From: Roseiarcus fermentans
GTDB taxonomy: Bacteria > Pseudomonadota > Alphaproteobacteria > Rhizobiales > Beijerinckiaceae
Reading direction: 5' to 3'
Length of the DNA stretch: 50,699 bases
Assembly (NCBI RefSeq): GCF_003315135.1
Contig: NZ_QNRK01000047.1
Coordinates: 1 to 50,699, forward strand
Shown here: positions 37,370 to 48,000 of the stretch, piece after piece
How the letters are laid out: every line of letters starts with the position of its first letter
Position numbering within the stretch: position 1 is the stretch's first letter
Program-made: the position numbers and the translations under genes
The notes under the pieces: model-generated
What the model was told of the DNA's origin: nothing
Databases searched by the model: none
What the model saw: the letters and a program-made list of their open reading frames with translations, nothing else

Positions 37370-39178
37370 ATGAGCAAGGCGTCGAGACTCGACGGCCCGA
37401 GGGGCGCCGATGCGCCGCCATCGTCACCGACGCAGGGCGCGGCGGGCGGCTTTTTCGATCTCGTCGGGCGGCTGCATTTCTCGACCGCCGACGGCCGGAT
37501 CTGGCTCGACGATCAGCGGATGCTGCTGCTCAACGCCAGGTCGCTCGGGCGCCTGCGGCGCGACATGATCGATACGGTCGGCTTCGAAACGGCGCGCGGC
37601 CTGATGACGCGCATGGGCTATTTCGCCGGGGTCACCGACGCCCGGATGGCGCGCAAGGTGCGCGCCAACCTGTCGATGCGCGACATGTTCCTGGTCGGCC
37701 CGAACATGCATTGCCTCGAGGGCGTCGGGATGACCGAGCCGGTGAAACTGGAGGTGGACGTCGAGCGCGGCGTTCACCACGGCGAGTTCATCTGGACCAA
37801 CCCGGTCGAGGACGAAGAGCACCTGCGCTTCTTCCCGATCGGCCCAGAGCCGGCGTGCTGGATGCAGATCGGCTACGCCTCTGGCTTCTCGACCGAATTC
37901 ATGGGCCGTCCGGTGCTCTATCGCGAGGTCGAATGCCAGTCGATGGGCCATGCGGCCTGCCGGATCGTCGGCAAGGTGGTGGACGACTGGGGGCCGGAGG
38001 CGGCGGAAGAGCTGCGGCTAATGATGCCGGAATCGGCGCTGGAGCATTCGACCGACCGCAAGCCGCCGGCGCTCGCCGTCCTGCCGGGCGGCGCGGAGGG
38101 GACGCAGGACGGGCCGGTCGGCGTGTCGCCGGGATTCAACGCGACGGCGCAGATGGTGCGGCGGGTCGCGCCGACCCGGGCGACCGTGCTGTTCCTCGGC
38201 GAAAGCGGCGTCGGCAAGGAGGTGTTCGCGCGCCTGCTGCATCGGCAGAGCGGGCGCGGAGAGCGCCCGTTCGTCGCGGTCAACTGCGCCACCCTGCCCG
38301 ACCAGCTGGTCGAAGCTGAGCTGTTCGGGGTCGAGAAGGGGGCCTACACCGGCGCCGTCGCCAGCCGGGCGGGCCGTTTCGAACGCGCCGACGGCGGGAC
38401 GCTGTTTCTCGACGAGATCGGCACGCTGAACGCCGCCGCCCAGGCGAAGCTCTTGCGCGCGTTGCAGGAGGGCGAGGTGGAGCGGGTCGGCGGCGCGGCC
38501 ACCCTCCGCGTCGACGTCCGCGTGGTGGCCGCGACCAACGTCGACCTGCGCCAGGCGGTGCGAGCGGGGCAGTTCCGCGAGGACCTGTTCTTCCGCCTCA
38601 ACGTGTTTCCGGTCGCGATTCCGCCGCTGCGTCAGCGGCACGAGGACATTCCCGCCCTCGTCGCCCATTTCCTCGCCAAGTTCAACGCGCGCCACGGCCG
38701 GCGCATGGAGGGATTCACCCAGCGCGCGATCGACGCGCTCCTGTCCTACCCGTGGCCCGGCAACGTGCGCGAGCTCGAGAACGTGATCGAGCGCGGCGTG
38801 GTCCTCGCGCCGGAAGGCGCGCCGATCGACACGCCCCACCTCTTCACCAGCGGCGAACTCGTCGACGACCGGCGCCTGTCGCTCAACCGCGACGGCCGGA
38901 TCGCGCCTGCGGGCGCGCCCGCTTCTCATCCGCGCGACGCGGGCGCGGACGAAGCCGCCAGACTCGCCTCCAGCGTGAAGACGCTGCTGGAGGCCGAGGA
39001 GGGCAGCGTCGAGCCGTTCTCGCTCGAGCATTTCGAGACGCTTCTCCTGCGTCGCGCCGTGGACCGCGCCGAGGGCAACCTCGCCGCGGCGGCGCGCCTG
39101 CTCGGCATTACCCGGGCGCAACTCGTCTACCGCCTGAAGTCGCGCGATCTCGGCCAGGCGGCCGCGGTCGGGACCTGA
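37370..39178 (+). CDS. Sigma-54-dependent activator, XylR/DmpR/MopR family
   Basis: This 602-residue regulator has an effector domain (about residues 28-210: XylR N-terminal plus V4R), an AAA+ sigma-54 interaction domain (about 245-480) and a Fis-type helix-turn-helix (about 560-595, [19 protein letters not shown]). The Walker A is GESGVGKE (277-284), the sigma-54 contact loop is GAYTGA (324-329) and the Walker B is TLFLDEIG. Aligning on the four zinc ligands of MopR gives Cys163, Glu186, Cys189 and Cys197 with exact spacing. In the same register the MopR phenol contacts His106 and Trp134 correspond to His114 and Trp142. A phenolic effector is therefore likely. It diverges from benA. GGGAGG precedes the ATG at 37370. 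Confidence 0.92.
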   Translation: MSKASRLDGPRGADAPPSSPTQGAAGGFFDLVGRLHFSTADGRIWLDDQRMLLLNARSLGRLRRDMIDTVGFETARGLMTRMGYFAGVTDARMARKVRANLSMRDMFLVGPNMHCLEGVGMTEPVKLEVDVERGVHHGEFIWTNPVEDEEHLRFFPIGPEPACWMQIGYASGFSTEFMGRPVLYREVECQSMGHAACRIVGKVVDDWGPEAAEELRLMMPESALEHSTDRKPPALAVLPGGAEGTQDGPVGVSPGFNATAQMVRRVAPTRATVLFLGESGVGKEVFARLLHRQSGRGERPFVAVNCATLPDQLVEAELFGVEKGAYTGAVASRAGRFERADGGTLFLDEIGTLNAAAQAKLLRALQEGEVERVGGAATLRVDVRVVAATNVDLRQAVRAGQFREDLFFRLNVFPVAIPPLRQRHEDIPALVAHFLAKFNARHGRRMEGFTQRAIDALLSYPWPGNVRELENVIERGVVLAPEGAPIDTPHLFTSGELVDDRRLSLNRDGRIAPAGAPASHPRDAGADEAARLASSVKTLLEAEEGSVEPFSLEHFETLLLRRAVDRAEGNLAAAARLLGITRAQLVYRLKSRDLGQAAAVGT

Positions 39179-39184
39179 CGGACC

Positions 39185-40313
39185 CTAGTCCACGTCGTCG
39201 ACGACGACCGTGCGGCCCGACAGGCGCTGGGCGAGCGAGGCCTCCATGAACGGATCGAGGTCGCCGTCGAGCACCTCCGCGGGCGTGCCCGAGACGTGGC
39301 CGGTGCGCAGGTCCTTCACCATCTGGTAGGGCTGCAACACGTAGGAGCGGATCTGGTGGCCCCAGCCGATGTCGGTCTTGGAGGCCGAATCGGCGTTGAC
39401 CTTGGCCTCGCGCGCCTCGAGCTCGCGCTCGTACAGCCGGGCGCGAAGCATGTTCCACGCCGTCGCCCGGTTCTTGTGCTGCGAACGCTCGGACTGGCAG
39501 GCCACGACGATTCCGGACGGGATGTGGGTGATGCGCACCGCCGATTCGGTCTTGTTGACGTGCTGGCCGCCGGCGCCCGACGCCCGGTACGTGTCGATGC
39601 GGCAATCGCCTTCGTTGATGTCGATCTGGATGCGGTCGTCGACCACCGGATAGACCCAGACGGAGGCGAAGCTGGTGTGCCGGCGGGCGTTCGAGTCGTA
39701 GGGCGAAATGCGCACCAGGCGGTGCACGCCCGACTCGGTCTTGAGCCAGCCGTGGGCGTTCAGACCCTTGACGACGATGGTTGCCGACTTGATGCCGGCC
39801 TCGTCGCCGGCCGTCTCCTCGACCACTTCCACGTCGAACTTGCGCCGTTCCGCCCAGCGCACGTACATGCGCAGGAGCATGCGCGCCCAGTCGGCGCTTT
39901 CCGTGCCGCCGGCGCCGGAATGGACCTCGACATAGGAATCGTTGCCGTCCGCCTCGCCCGACAGCAGCGCCTCGAGCTGGCGGCGCTCGCCGTCGGCCTT
40001 GAGCGCCTTCAGCGCCGCCACGCCCTCGGCCTCGGTCGCCTGGTCGCCCTCGGCCTCGCCGAGTTCGACCAGCGTCGTCGCATCGTCGAGGTCGCGCTCG
40101 ATCTTGGCGAGCGAGCCCAGCCGGTCCTCGAGCATCGTGCGCTCGCGCATCAGCTTCTGCGCGGCGTCGGCGTCGTTCCAGAGGCCGGGGTCTTCCGACT
40201 TCGCGTTGAGTTCGGCTAGCCGCCGTGTGGCCGTTTCGACGTCAAAGATGCCTCCTCAGCAGTCCGACGGACTGCTTGATGTCTTCGACCAACTGTTCCG
40301 CTTCCGCGCGCAT
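39185..40313 (-). CDS. prfB: Peptide chain release factor 2 (programmed frameshift)
   Basis: RF2 releases finished proteins at UGA and UAA. The gene begins at the ATG at 40313 (MRAEAEQLVEDIKQSVGLLR), reaches an in-frame TGA at codon 24, and continues after a +1 shift for a total of about 375 residues. The body has the catalytic GGQ in SGAGGQHVNKTES and the codon-recognition tripeptide as SPY in RISPYDSNARRHTSF, a variant of SPF. The gene ends with TAG, which RF2 does not read. It lies downstream of mrcA on the same strand and is convergent with the sigma-54 activator, with 6 bp between. Without the shift only the first 23 residues would be made. Confidence 0.95.
40241..40256 (-). promoter_or_regulatory. 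prfB +1 frameshift signal
   Basis: On the minus strand AGGAGG, one codon CAT, then CTT TGA C reproduces the E. coli signal (AGGGGG TAT CTT TGA C) with the same spacing. Slippage on CTT lets ribosomes read GAC and continue. When RF2 is plentiful, termination at TGA is favoured, which gives autoregulation. Confidence 0.95.
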
Positions 40314-40408
40314 CGCTTAGAAACCCGTCGATGAGGGAAAGATTGCCCGCGCAGCGAATCGCGCGAGGGACCCGTCGTCTAGCCGCTGCCGCGGCGGGAG
40401 GCAAATCC

Positions 40409-42820
40409 TCAGTAGAGGCCGCCCGTCCCGGACCCGACGGATTGATCGCCGCCGCCGTCGACCGCGGCCTGGGCGCCGCCGCCCCCGCCGCCGCCCGAGG
40501 CGTAGCTGTCCGGCGGCCCGGTGCCCGGCTTGAAGGCCTCGAGGATCGTGCCCGGCCCCGAGCCGCGCAGGCCGGAATGGACGTCGACCGAAATCAGCTT
40601 GATCCCGGGCGGGACGCGGAACGGCGTGTCGGGCGTGTCCTTCAGCGCCATCTTCATGAAGTCGCGGAACACCGGCGCGGTGTAGAGCGCGGCCTGGGCG
40701 CTGTCGCCGAGCGAGCGCGGCTTGTCGTAGCCCATGAACACGCCGAAGGTGAGGTTGGGCGAATAGCCGACGAACCACAGGTCCTTGGCGTCGTTGGTGG
40801 TTCCGGTCTTGCCGGCCAGCGTCTTGCCGACCTCCTTGATCGCGATGCCGGTGCCGCGCTGGATCACGCCTTCCATGATCGAGGTGATCTGATAGGCGCT
40901 CAAGGGATCGATCACCTGCTCGCGCTTGTCGATCAGCGTCGGCTCGGGCTGGTTGTCCCACTTGGCCGCGTCGCAGCCTTCGCACAGGCGCTCGTCGTGC
41001 TTGTAGATGGTGTTGCCCCAGCGGTCCTGGATGCGGTCGATCAGGGTCGCCTTGATCCGCTTGCCGCCGTTGTCGAACATCGAATACGCGGTGGTCATGC
41101 GCAGGACCGTGGTCTCGCCGGCGCCGATCGACATCGACAGGAACGGCGGCAAATTGTCGTAGATGCCGAAGCGCTTGGCGTATTCGACGACGAGCGGCAT
41201 GCCGAGGTCGCGCGCGAGGCGCACGGTCATCAGGTTGATCGAGTGCTCGATGCCGAACCGCAGGGTGTGGGTGCCGCCGGAGGTGCCTTCGAAGTTCGCC
41301 GGCTCCCACAGCTCGCCGCTGCCGTCGTCGATCTGCACCGGCGCGTCGAGTATCTGCGACGAGGGCGTGTACCCCTTGTCGAGCGCCGCCGCGTAGACGA
41401 GCGGCTTGAACGACGAGCCCGGCTGCCGCTGCGCCTGGGTGGCGCGGTTGAACTCGGATTCGTCGAACGAGAAGCCGCCGACCATCGCCAGCACCCGGCC
41501 GGTGTAGGGATCCATCGCCACGCAGGCGCCGCTGACCTCGGGGATCTGCCGCAGACGGTACTCGCCCGCGCGCCCGGCGACCGGTTCGACGTAGAAGACG
41601 TCGCCGGGCTTGACCAGCGACTTCGGCGCCCGGCCGGTCCAGCGGTAGCCGTCGGGCGGCACCGATCCGGTCTGGCGGTCCTGCACCACCGCGCCGGCCT
41701 TGTCGTGCTCGGGCTGCAGGCCGATGCGGATCGACGGGCCGCTGACGTCGAGGGCGACCGCGAGCTGCCACGGCTTGATGTCGCCGTAGGCCGGAATATC
41801 GGCCAGCGGCACGCCCCAGTCCTGGCCGAGGTCGATCGACTTCAGCGCGCCGTGCCAGCCGTGCGCCTCGTCGTAGCGAACCAGGCCGTCGACCAGCGCC
41901 TTGCGCGCCATCAGCTGAATCTTGGGGTCGAGGGTGGTGCGCACCGACAGGCCGCCCTCGTAGAGCTTCTGCTCGCCGTAGCGCTCGCTCAGTTCCCGGC
42001 GAACCTCCTCGGCGAAGAAGCCGGCGGCGATGGTGTTGGGCGTCAGCACCCGCGGATTGACGACCAGCGGCTCGGAGCGCGCGTGGCGGGCCTGCTCCTG
42101 GGTGATGTAGCCGTCCTCGGCCATGCGCCCGATCACGTAGTTGCGGCGCTCGACCGCGCGATCGTGGTTGCGGAACGGGTTGAGCGCGCTCGGCTCCTTC
42201 GGCAACGCCGCGAGATAGGCGACCTCGGCGATCGACAGCTCGTGCACCGACTTGTTGAAGTAGTTGAGCGCCGCCGCCGCCACGCCGTAGTTCGACAGGC
42301 CGAGATAGATCTCGTTCAGGTAGAGCTCGAGGATCTTCTCCTTCGAATAGGCCGACTCGATGCGGACGCTGAGCAGGATCTCGCGGATCTTGCGGTCGAA
42401 GGTGCGGTCGGCGTTGAGGAGAAAGTTCTTCGCCACCTGCTGGGTGATGGTCGAGGCGCCCTGGACGTGGCGCGAGCCCTGCAGGAACACGAGCCCGGCG
42501 CGGGCGATGCCCTCGGGATCGAACCCGCCGTGCGAATAGAAATTCTTGTCCTCGGCCGAGATGAAGGCCTGCTTGACGAGGTCGGGAATCGCCGTCGACG
42601 GAAGATAGAGGCGGCGCTCGCGCGAATACTCGGCGAGCAGGCTGCCGTCGGCGGCGTGCACGCGCGTCATCACCGGCGGTTCGTAATTCTTGAGCTGGGA
42701 ATAATCCGGAAGGTCCTGCTCATACTTCCAGACGACCGCCGCGAGCACGGCGGACGCGACGACGAAGACGATCGCCCCGGTCGCGAAAATGAAGCCGATC
42801 AGGCGAGTCAGGCCGCGCAT
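40409..42820 (-). CDS. mrcA: Penicillin-binding protein 1A
   Basis: PBP1A is a bifunctional peptidoglycan synthase in the inner membrane. The 803-residue protein has one N-terminal anchor (GFIFATGAIVFVVASAVLAA, residues 9-28), a GT51 glycosyltransferase domain with FISAEDKNFYSHGGFDPEGI and GASTITQQVAKNFLLN, and a transpeptidase domain with the SxxK serine in QPGSSFKPLVYAAALDKGYT, SIN in EHSINLMTVRLA and KTGTTNDAKD. The end is a Gly/Ser-rich tail. The ATG at 42820 is chosen because the frame upstream is out of family similarity. The order amidase, mrcA, prfB is conserved in alphaproteobacteria. Confidence 0.95.
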   Translation of the reverse strand: MRGLTRLIGFIFATGAIVFVVASAVLAAVVWKYEQDLPDYSQLKNYEPPVMTRVHAADGSLLAEYSRERRLYLPSTAIPDLVKQAFISAEDKNFYSHGGFDPEGIARAGLVFLQGSRHVQGASTITQQVAKNFLLNADRTFDRKIREILLSVRIESAYSKEKILELYLNEIYLGLSNYGVAAAALNYFNKSVHELSIAEVAYLAALPKEPSALNPFRNHDRAVERRNYVIGRMAEDGYITQEQARHARSEPLVVNPRVLTPNTIAAGFFAEEVRRELSERYGEQKLYEGGLSVRTTLDPKIQLMARKALVDGLVRYDEAHGWHGALKSIDLGQDWGVPLADIPAYGDIKPWQLAVALDVSGPSIRIGLQPEHDKAGAVVQDRQTGSVPPDGYRWTGRAPKSLVKPGDVFYVEPVAGRAGEYRLRQIPEVSGACVAMDPYTGRVLAMVGGFSFDESEFNRATQAQRQPGSSFKPLVYAAALDKGYTPSSQILDAPVQIDDGSGELWEPANFEGTSGGTHTLRFGIEHSINLMTVRLARDLGMPLVVEYAKRFGIYDNLPPFLSMSIGAGETTVLRMTTAYSMFDNGGKRIKATLIDRIQDRWGNTIYKHDERLCEGCDAAKWDNQPEPTLIDKREQVIDPLSAYQITSIMEGVIQRGTGIAIKEVGKTLAGKTGTTNDAKDLWFVGYSPNLTFGVFMGYDKPRSLGDSAQAALYTAPVFRDFMKMALKDTPDTPFRVPPGIKLISVDVHSGLRGSGPGTILEAFKPGTGPPDSYASGGGGGGGAQAAVDGGGDQSVGSGTGGLY

Positions 42821-43035
42821 CGTCCAACAACACCTTTCCTGACGTACGCCCGCGCGCAGGCGCTGGACGTACGCAAACCTTTGCAAGCCCTGGGCGCTTC
42901 GGCGACGCCGGCGCAAGCGCCGACCCGGCCGCGACGGCGCCCCCCGCCTCGCCCGAATGCGAACGGGCCCCCAAATCCTTCGCGAGTGCGGCGAATCTAT
43001 GATGACGGCCCCGGGCCGGGGGGCCGCCGGGCCCG

Positions 43036-44304
43036 CTAATGGCCCGGCGGGGCGGGCTGCTCGACCCGGTAAGCCACGCCCCGGTCCTCGGATACGCCCT
43101 CGACCCCGCCCCCGGGGGCGGCGAGAAACGCGTCGATCGCCTTGACCATGGCCGCGGCGGTCCTGGCGCGCCAGTCCGCGGATGTGAGCGCCGCGACGTC
43201 CTGGACGTTGGACAGATAGCCGAGCTCCACCAGCACCGACGGGAATTCCGGCGCCTTGAGCACGACGAATCCGGCCGAGCGCTCCGGGTTGTGATTGAGC
43301 CGGGTCGCGCCCTTCAGGCCGTCGACCAGGCGGCGCGAGAACAGGTGGGAATAGGCGCGGGTCTCCCGCCGCTTCAGATCGAAAAGGATGTCGGCGACCG
43401 CGGGATCGGCGCCGGTCGCCTTCGGTTTGCCCGGGTCGCGGTCGGCCGCGTTCTCGCGCGCGGCGATCCGCGCCGCCTCGGCGTCGGACGCCCGGTCGGC
43501 GACGGTGTAGACGGTCGATCCGCTCACGTCGCCGGCCTCGTTGAGGGTGTCGGCGTGGATCGAGACGAACAGCGCGGCGTTGGCGTCGCGGGCGAAGGCG
43601 ACACGGCTGTCGAGATCGACATACGTGTCGCCCTCGCGGGTCATCAGCACGGTATAGAGTCCGCCCGCCTGAAGCTGGCGCTTCAGCTCGACGCAAAAGT
43701 CGAGGACCAGCGTCTTTTCCACCGATCCGTTGACGCCGCGCGCCCCGCCGTCGATCCCGCCGTGCCCGGGGTCGAGCACGACCACGGGACGGCCCGAGTC
43801 GGGCGCTTCGCCGGACGGCGGGGCGGCGGCCTCCCGCGGCATCGCCGCCGCTGCGAAGGCGGCGTCGTCGCAGGCCCGGATTTCGATCGTCAGACGCGAG
43901 GGCGAAAGGCCGGCGGCGATCGGCTTCGATCCGACGCCGACCGGACAGGCCCGGCTCGCGAGATCCAGGATGAGGCGCGACTTGCCCGGCGCCAGTTGTC
44001 CGAACCGGAAGGCCTTGACGAGCCCCGCCCCCTCGGCCGCGGTGTCGCGCCCGGCGTCCGGGGGGATCTGGAACACGATGTCGGGAAGATCGACCACGAT
44101 CCGGTCGGGCGACGCCAGGGTGAAGGCGTGCGCCTCGACGGCGCGGGACAGGTCGAAGACGAGCGCGGCGCCGGGCCCGTCCGGCGCCAGCCTGACGGCG
44201 ACCGCGACCGGTTTGATCGGGCCGTCCGCGGCCGCCTCCGCCGTCATCCCCGCGGTGGCCAGGACCACGGCGACGGCGAAGGCGAAGGGTGTTTGCGGCC
44301 TCAT
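43036..44304 (-). CDS. N-acetylmuramoyl-L-alanine amidase (AMIN + Amidase_3)
   Basis: This periplasmic enzyme cuts the amide bond between MurNAc and L-Ala and helps separate daughter cells. The 422-residue protein has a signal peptide (AFAVAVVLATAGMTAEAAA), an AMIN targeting domain (about residues 30-145) and a zinc amidase domain (about 170-405). Zinc and catalytic residues are visible in VVLDPGHGGIDGGARG (His), SVEKTLVLDF (Glu), SIHADTLNEAG (His) and FPSVLVELGYLSN (catalytic Glu). It is upstream of mrcA on the same strand and divergent from rne. Confidence 0.93.
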   Translation of the reverse strand: MRPQTPFAFAVAVVLATAGMTAEAAADGPIKPVAVAVRLAPDGPGAALVFDLSRAVEAHAFTLASPDRIVVDLPDIVFQIPPDAGRDTAAEGAGLVKAFRFGQLAPGKSRLILDLASRACPVGVGSKPIAAGLSPSRLTIEIRACDDAAFAAAAMPREAAAPPSGEAPDSGRPVVVLDPGHGGIDGGARGVNGSVEKTLVLDFCVELKRQLQAGGLYTVLMTREGDTYVDLDSRVAFARDANAALFVSIHADTLNEAGDVSGSTVYTVADRASDAEAARIAARENAADRDPGKPKATGADPAVADILFDLKRRETRAYSHLFSRRLVDGLKGATRLNHNPERSAGFVVLKAPEFPSVLVELGYLSNVQDVAALTSADWRARTAAAMVKAIDAFLAAPGGGVEGVSEDRGVAYRVEQPAPPGH

Positions 44305-45039
44305 GACGTCTCCTGCCCCGCGCCCCTCCCGTCCTTAGCGCCGCCTCCCGCCGGGAGGCAATCCGCCCCGTCGTCGCCGCAAGGCCGGTCGCAAGGGCGC
44401 CGCCCGGGCGCCGCCCATTGAGGAGGAGGAAGGTTTCCGATTTCTAAACCACGAAAAGGCGCAATACGATCGTGATTAATTCGTCGGCGCCAAACCGTCG
44501 TCGAGACCTTGAAAGAACTTGCCAAGCCAAATGGCGGCGCCTATTTAAGACGAGTTACGAATCCGGACCGAGTCCGCGAGGCCGCCCCGCCCGAGGGTGA
44601 CGTGGGCGTATGCAGGACTGTCGTATGACGGCTTGCAGTCCTCGCGCAGACAACGACGTGGCAATTGGTTTGGCGCTCCAGGGAGAGGCTTTCACCTCCC
44701 TTACGGGTTTGCCGGAGGAAACCAAGCAGCCGGACGTTTGCCGGCGGATCGGCCAGTTTCGTGACGGCGGCGCCCGAAATGCGCCGCTCGATGGGCGAAG
44801 AGCCGGATTAGGCCTTGGTTTACCTTTGACGATGCTCCGACAGCTGGTCCACGACGACCTTTCGACGACGGCGGCGGGCTGCGGATTCGTCATACCTTTG
44901 CGACACCATTGCGCGGCGATCGCCGCGTCGGCTCCGCGAGCCCGAACATCCCCCATCCCAACCACCAACGCTGCGCCCCGCGGCGCGAGGCGGACGCGCT
45001 CCCCAGCGGTCGCCCGCGCCATGCGCAAGAGAGCATTCC
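44305..45039. other. Divergent region with the long rne leader
   Basis: These 735 bases between the amidase and rne genes hold no supportable gene. A promoter candidate for rne lies at 44519-44547, so roughly 490 bases would be transcribed leader. RNase E controls its own mRNA through a long leader in other proteobacteria, and this leader could act in the same way. No recognised leader motif was identified by eye. Confidence 0.55.
44519..44547 (+). promoter_or_regulatory. Probable promoter of rne
   Basis: TTGCCA and TATTTA are separated by 17 bp, reading toward rne in a locally AT-rich stretch. The predicted start near 44554 is 486 bases before the rne ATG. Confidence 0.55.
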
Positions 45040-48000
45040 ATGGCAAACAAGATGATCATCGACGCCTCCCACCCGGAAGAGACCCGGGTGGTGGTCCTGA
45101 GAGGTAACCGGGTCGAGGAATTCGACTTCGAGTCCGCGAGCAAGCGGCCGCTGCGCGGAAACATCTATCTCGCCAAAGTGACGCGCGTGGAGCCTTCGCT
45201 CCAGGCCGCCTTCGTCGATTACGGCGGCAACCGTCACGGCTTTCTCGCCTTTTCCGAAATCCATCCGGATTACTACCAGATCCCGGTCGCCGACCGTCAG
45301 GCGCTGCTCGACGAGGAGGCGCAGACGCATCACGACGAGGACGAGGAGCCCCGGGGCGAACGGCGAAGCCGGCGTCACCGCCGGTCGCGCGACAACGAAG
45401 CCGAAGCGCGCGTTCGCGCCGGCGACGAAGAGGCCGTGTCCGAAGCCGCTCCGGTCGCGGACGAGCCGGGCGTCGAGCGCGACGACGAGGATTTGCCAGC
45501 GGTCCCCGGCGACGCGCCCGAATTCGAGGTCGCGGACGAGGCGGGCCCGGACGCGATCGCGGAACCGTTCGCCGACTCGCAGCGCGAGGACCTCGCGCCG
45601 CAAGCCTTAACGGCGTCCGAACCCGAGGACGCGCAGTCGGCGCCGCACGCCGCCGCGCCCGAGGACACGCCTGCCGACGAGCGCGACGACGCCGAGGCGG
45701 AAGCCGTTTCGGCGGAGCCTTTGGAGGCCGGGCCGACCGCCTCGCAGGAGTCCGTGCAGGCGGTCGACGTCTGGGAGGAGCGCGCCGAGCCGGTCGACGT
45801 CGACGACAAGGGCCGTGACGACGACCACGAGGTGACGACGCTCGAAGCCGGGTCGGAGGAGCGGGTCCGGACCAGTCGCAAGGACCGGTCCGAGGACGAG
45901 GGCGAGCCGGTCGAGCACATCGGCGGCGACGCCTGGGAAGAGGTGCCGCGCCGGCCGCAGCGGCTGCGCCGCCAGTACAAGATCCAGGAAGTCATCAAGC
46001 GCCGCCAGGTGATGCTGGTCCAGGTCGTCAAGGAAGAGCGCGGCAACAAGGGCGCGGCCCTGACCAGCTACCTGTCGCTCGCCGGCCGCTATTGCGTGCT
46101 GATGCCCAACACCGCCCGCGGCGGCGGCATTTCCCGCAAGATCACCAACGCCCAGGACCGCAGCCGCCTGAAGGGCATCGCCGAGGAACTCGACGTGCCG
46201 GACGGCATGGGGGTCATCCTGCGCACCGCCGGCGCCTCGCGCACCAAGGCCGAGGTCAAGCGCGATTTCGAATATCTGCTCAGGATGTGGGAGACCGTGC
46301 GCGAGACGACGCTGGCCTCGAGCGCGCCGACCCTCGTCTACGAGGAGGGCTCGCTGATCAAGCGCGCCATCCGCGACCTCTACAGCAAGGAGGTCGACGA
46401 GATCGTGGTGGCGGGCGAATCCGGTTACCGCGAGGCGCGGCAGTTCATGCGTCTGCTCATGCCCACCCACGTCAACTCGGTCCAGCTCTATCGCGACACC
46501 CAGCCGGTGTTCGCGCGGGCCGGCGTCGAGCAGCAGCTCGACGCGATGTTCTCCAATCAGGTGACGCTGAAGTCGGGCGGCTACATCGTCATCAACCAGA
46601 CCGAGGCGCTGGTCGCGATCGACGTCAACTCCGGCCGCTCGACGCGCGAGCACAACATCGAGGATACCGCGCTCCGGACCAATCTCGAGGCGGCCGACGA
46701 AATCGCCCGCCAGCTGAGACTGCGCGACCTCGCGGGCCTGATCGTGGTCGACTTCATCGACATGGAGGAGTCGCGCAACAACCGCGCGGTCGAGCGCCGC
46801 ATCAAGGATGCGCTGAAGAACGACCGCGCCCGCATCCAGGTCGGCCGCATCTCCCACTTCGGGCTGCTCGAGATGTCGCGGCAGCGCATTCGCACCGGCG
46901 TGCTGGAAGGCTCGACGGTGGTGTGCGCGCATTGTCAGGGCGCCGGCGTCGTCCGTTCGACCTCCTCGATCGCGCTGCACGTGCTGCGCATTCTGGAAGA
47001 CGCGCTGATCAAGAGCGCCACCCACGACATCGTCGTGCGCACCCGCACCGCGGTCGCGCTCTACATCCTCAATCAGAAGCGCGCCAACCTGCGCGACCTC
47101 GAGCGCCGCTTCGGCGTCGCGGTCTCGGTCGAAGCCGACGACACCCTGACCGGGGCGACCTACCACGCCATCGACCGCGGCGAACTCGCGGTCGGCCCGC
47201 GGCGCGACCTGGAGCCCGCGCCGCTGGCGCAGGACGAGTTCGCCGCCGTCGTCGACGAGCCGGCGCCGATCGAGGAGGCGGTCGAAGAGGAATTCGAGAC
47301 GCTCGTCGAGGAAGAGGGCGGCGACGAGCCGGAGGACCGCGCGTCGGCGCGCGACGGCGGGACCGCGGACGACAGCGAAGGCGGCCGCCGGCGCAGGCGG
47401 CGAAGGCGGCGGCGCAGCGGCGACCGCGGCTTCGGCGAAAGCATCGCGGCCGACGCGCCGCAGCCGGCGGACGACGGACTGGCGGCGATGGCGGAGATCG
47501 GCGGCGATCTCGCGGCGCCCGCGGCGGAGCAGGACGCGGTCGAAGGCCGAGGTCCCGCGCCGGAAGGCGAACGGATGGGGCGGCGGTCCCGGCGGTCGCG
47601 CGGCGGACGCAACCGCTTTCCGCCGACCGTCAACGGCCTCGCCTTCGACGACGCCGGATCGGAACCCGTGCGGTTCGATCCGCCCGAGCTTGAGCACGAG
47701 CGCGAGCCCGAGCACGCCGACTTCGAGCCCGCCGCGTTCGCCGCCGGGGACAGCGCCCTGGACAGCGACGCCCCCGCCGCCCCGCCGACGCAGCCGAGCG
47801 GCGAGGAGACGGAAATGACCGCTCCGGACCGCGCCGGCGACGGCGAAGCGCCGGCGGCGGACGAACCCGGCGCCGAGCCGCTTCCGACCTTCGCCTCCGA
47901 AGAGCCCGCGGCCCCCGCCGCCGAGCGCGCGGAGGAAGTCCGGGCCGCCGAACCCGATCGGAGCGAGCCGGTGGACGAAACCCCCCGGCCGCGCCGGACC

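Noticed and set aside
42821..43696. N-terminal extension of PBP1A to 43696
   Set aside because: The extension lies inside the amidase gene in another frame and has no penicillin-binding-protein similarity; the membrane anchor starts right after the ATG at 42820.
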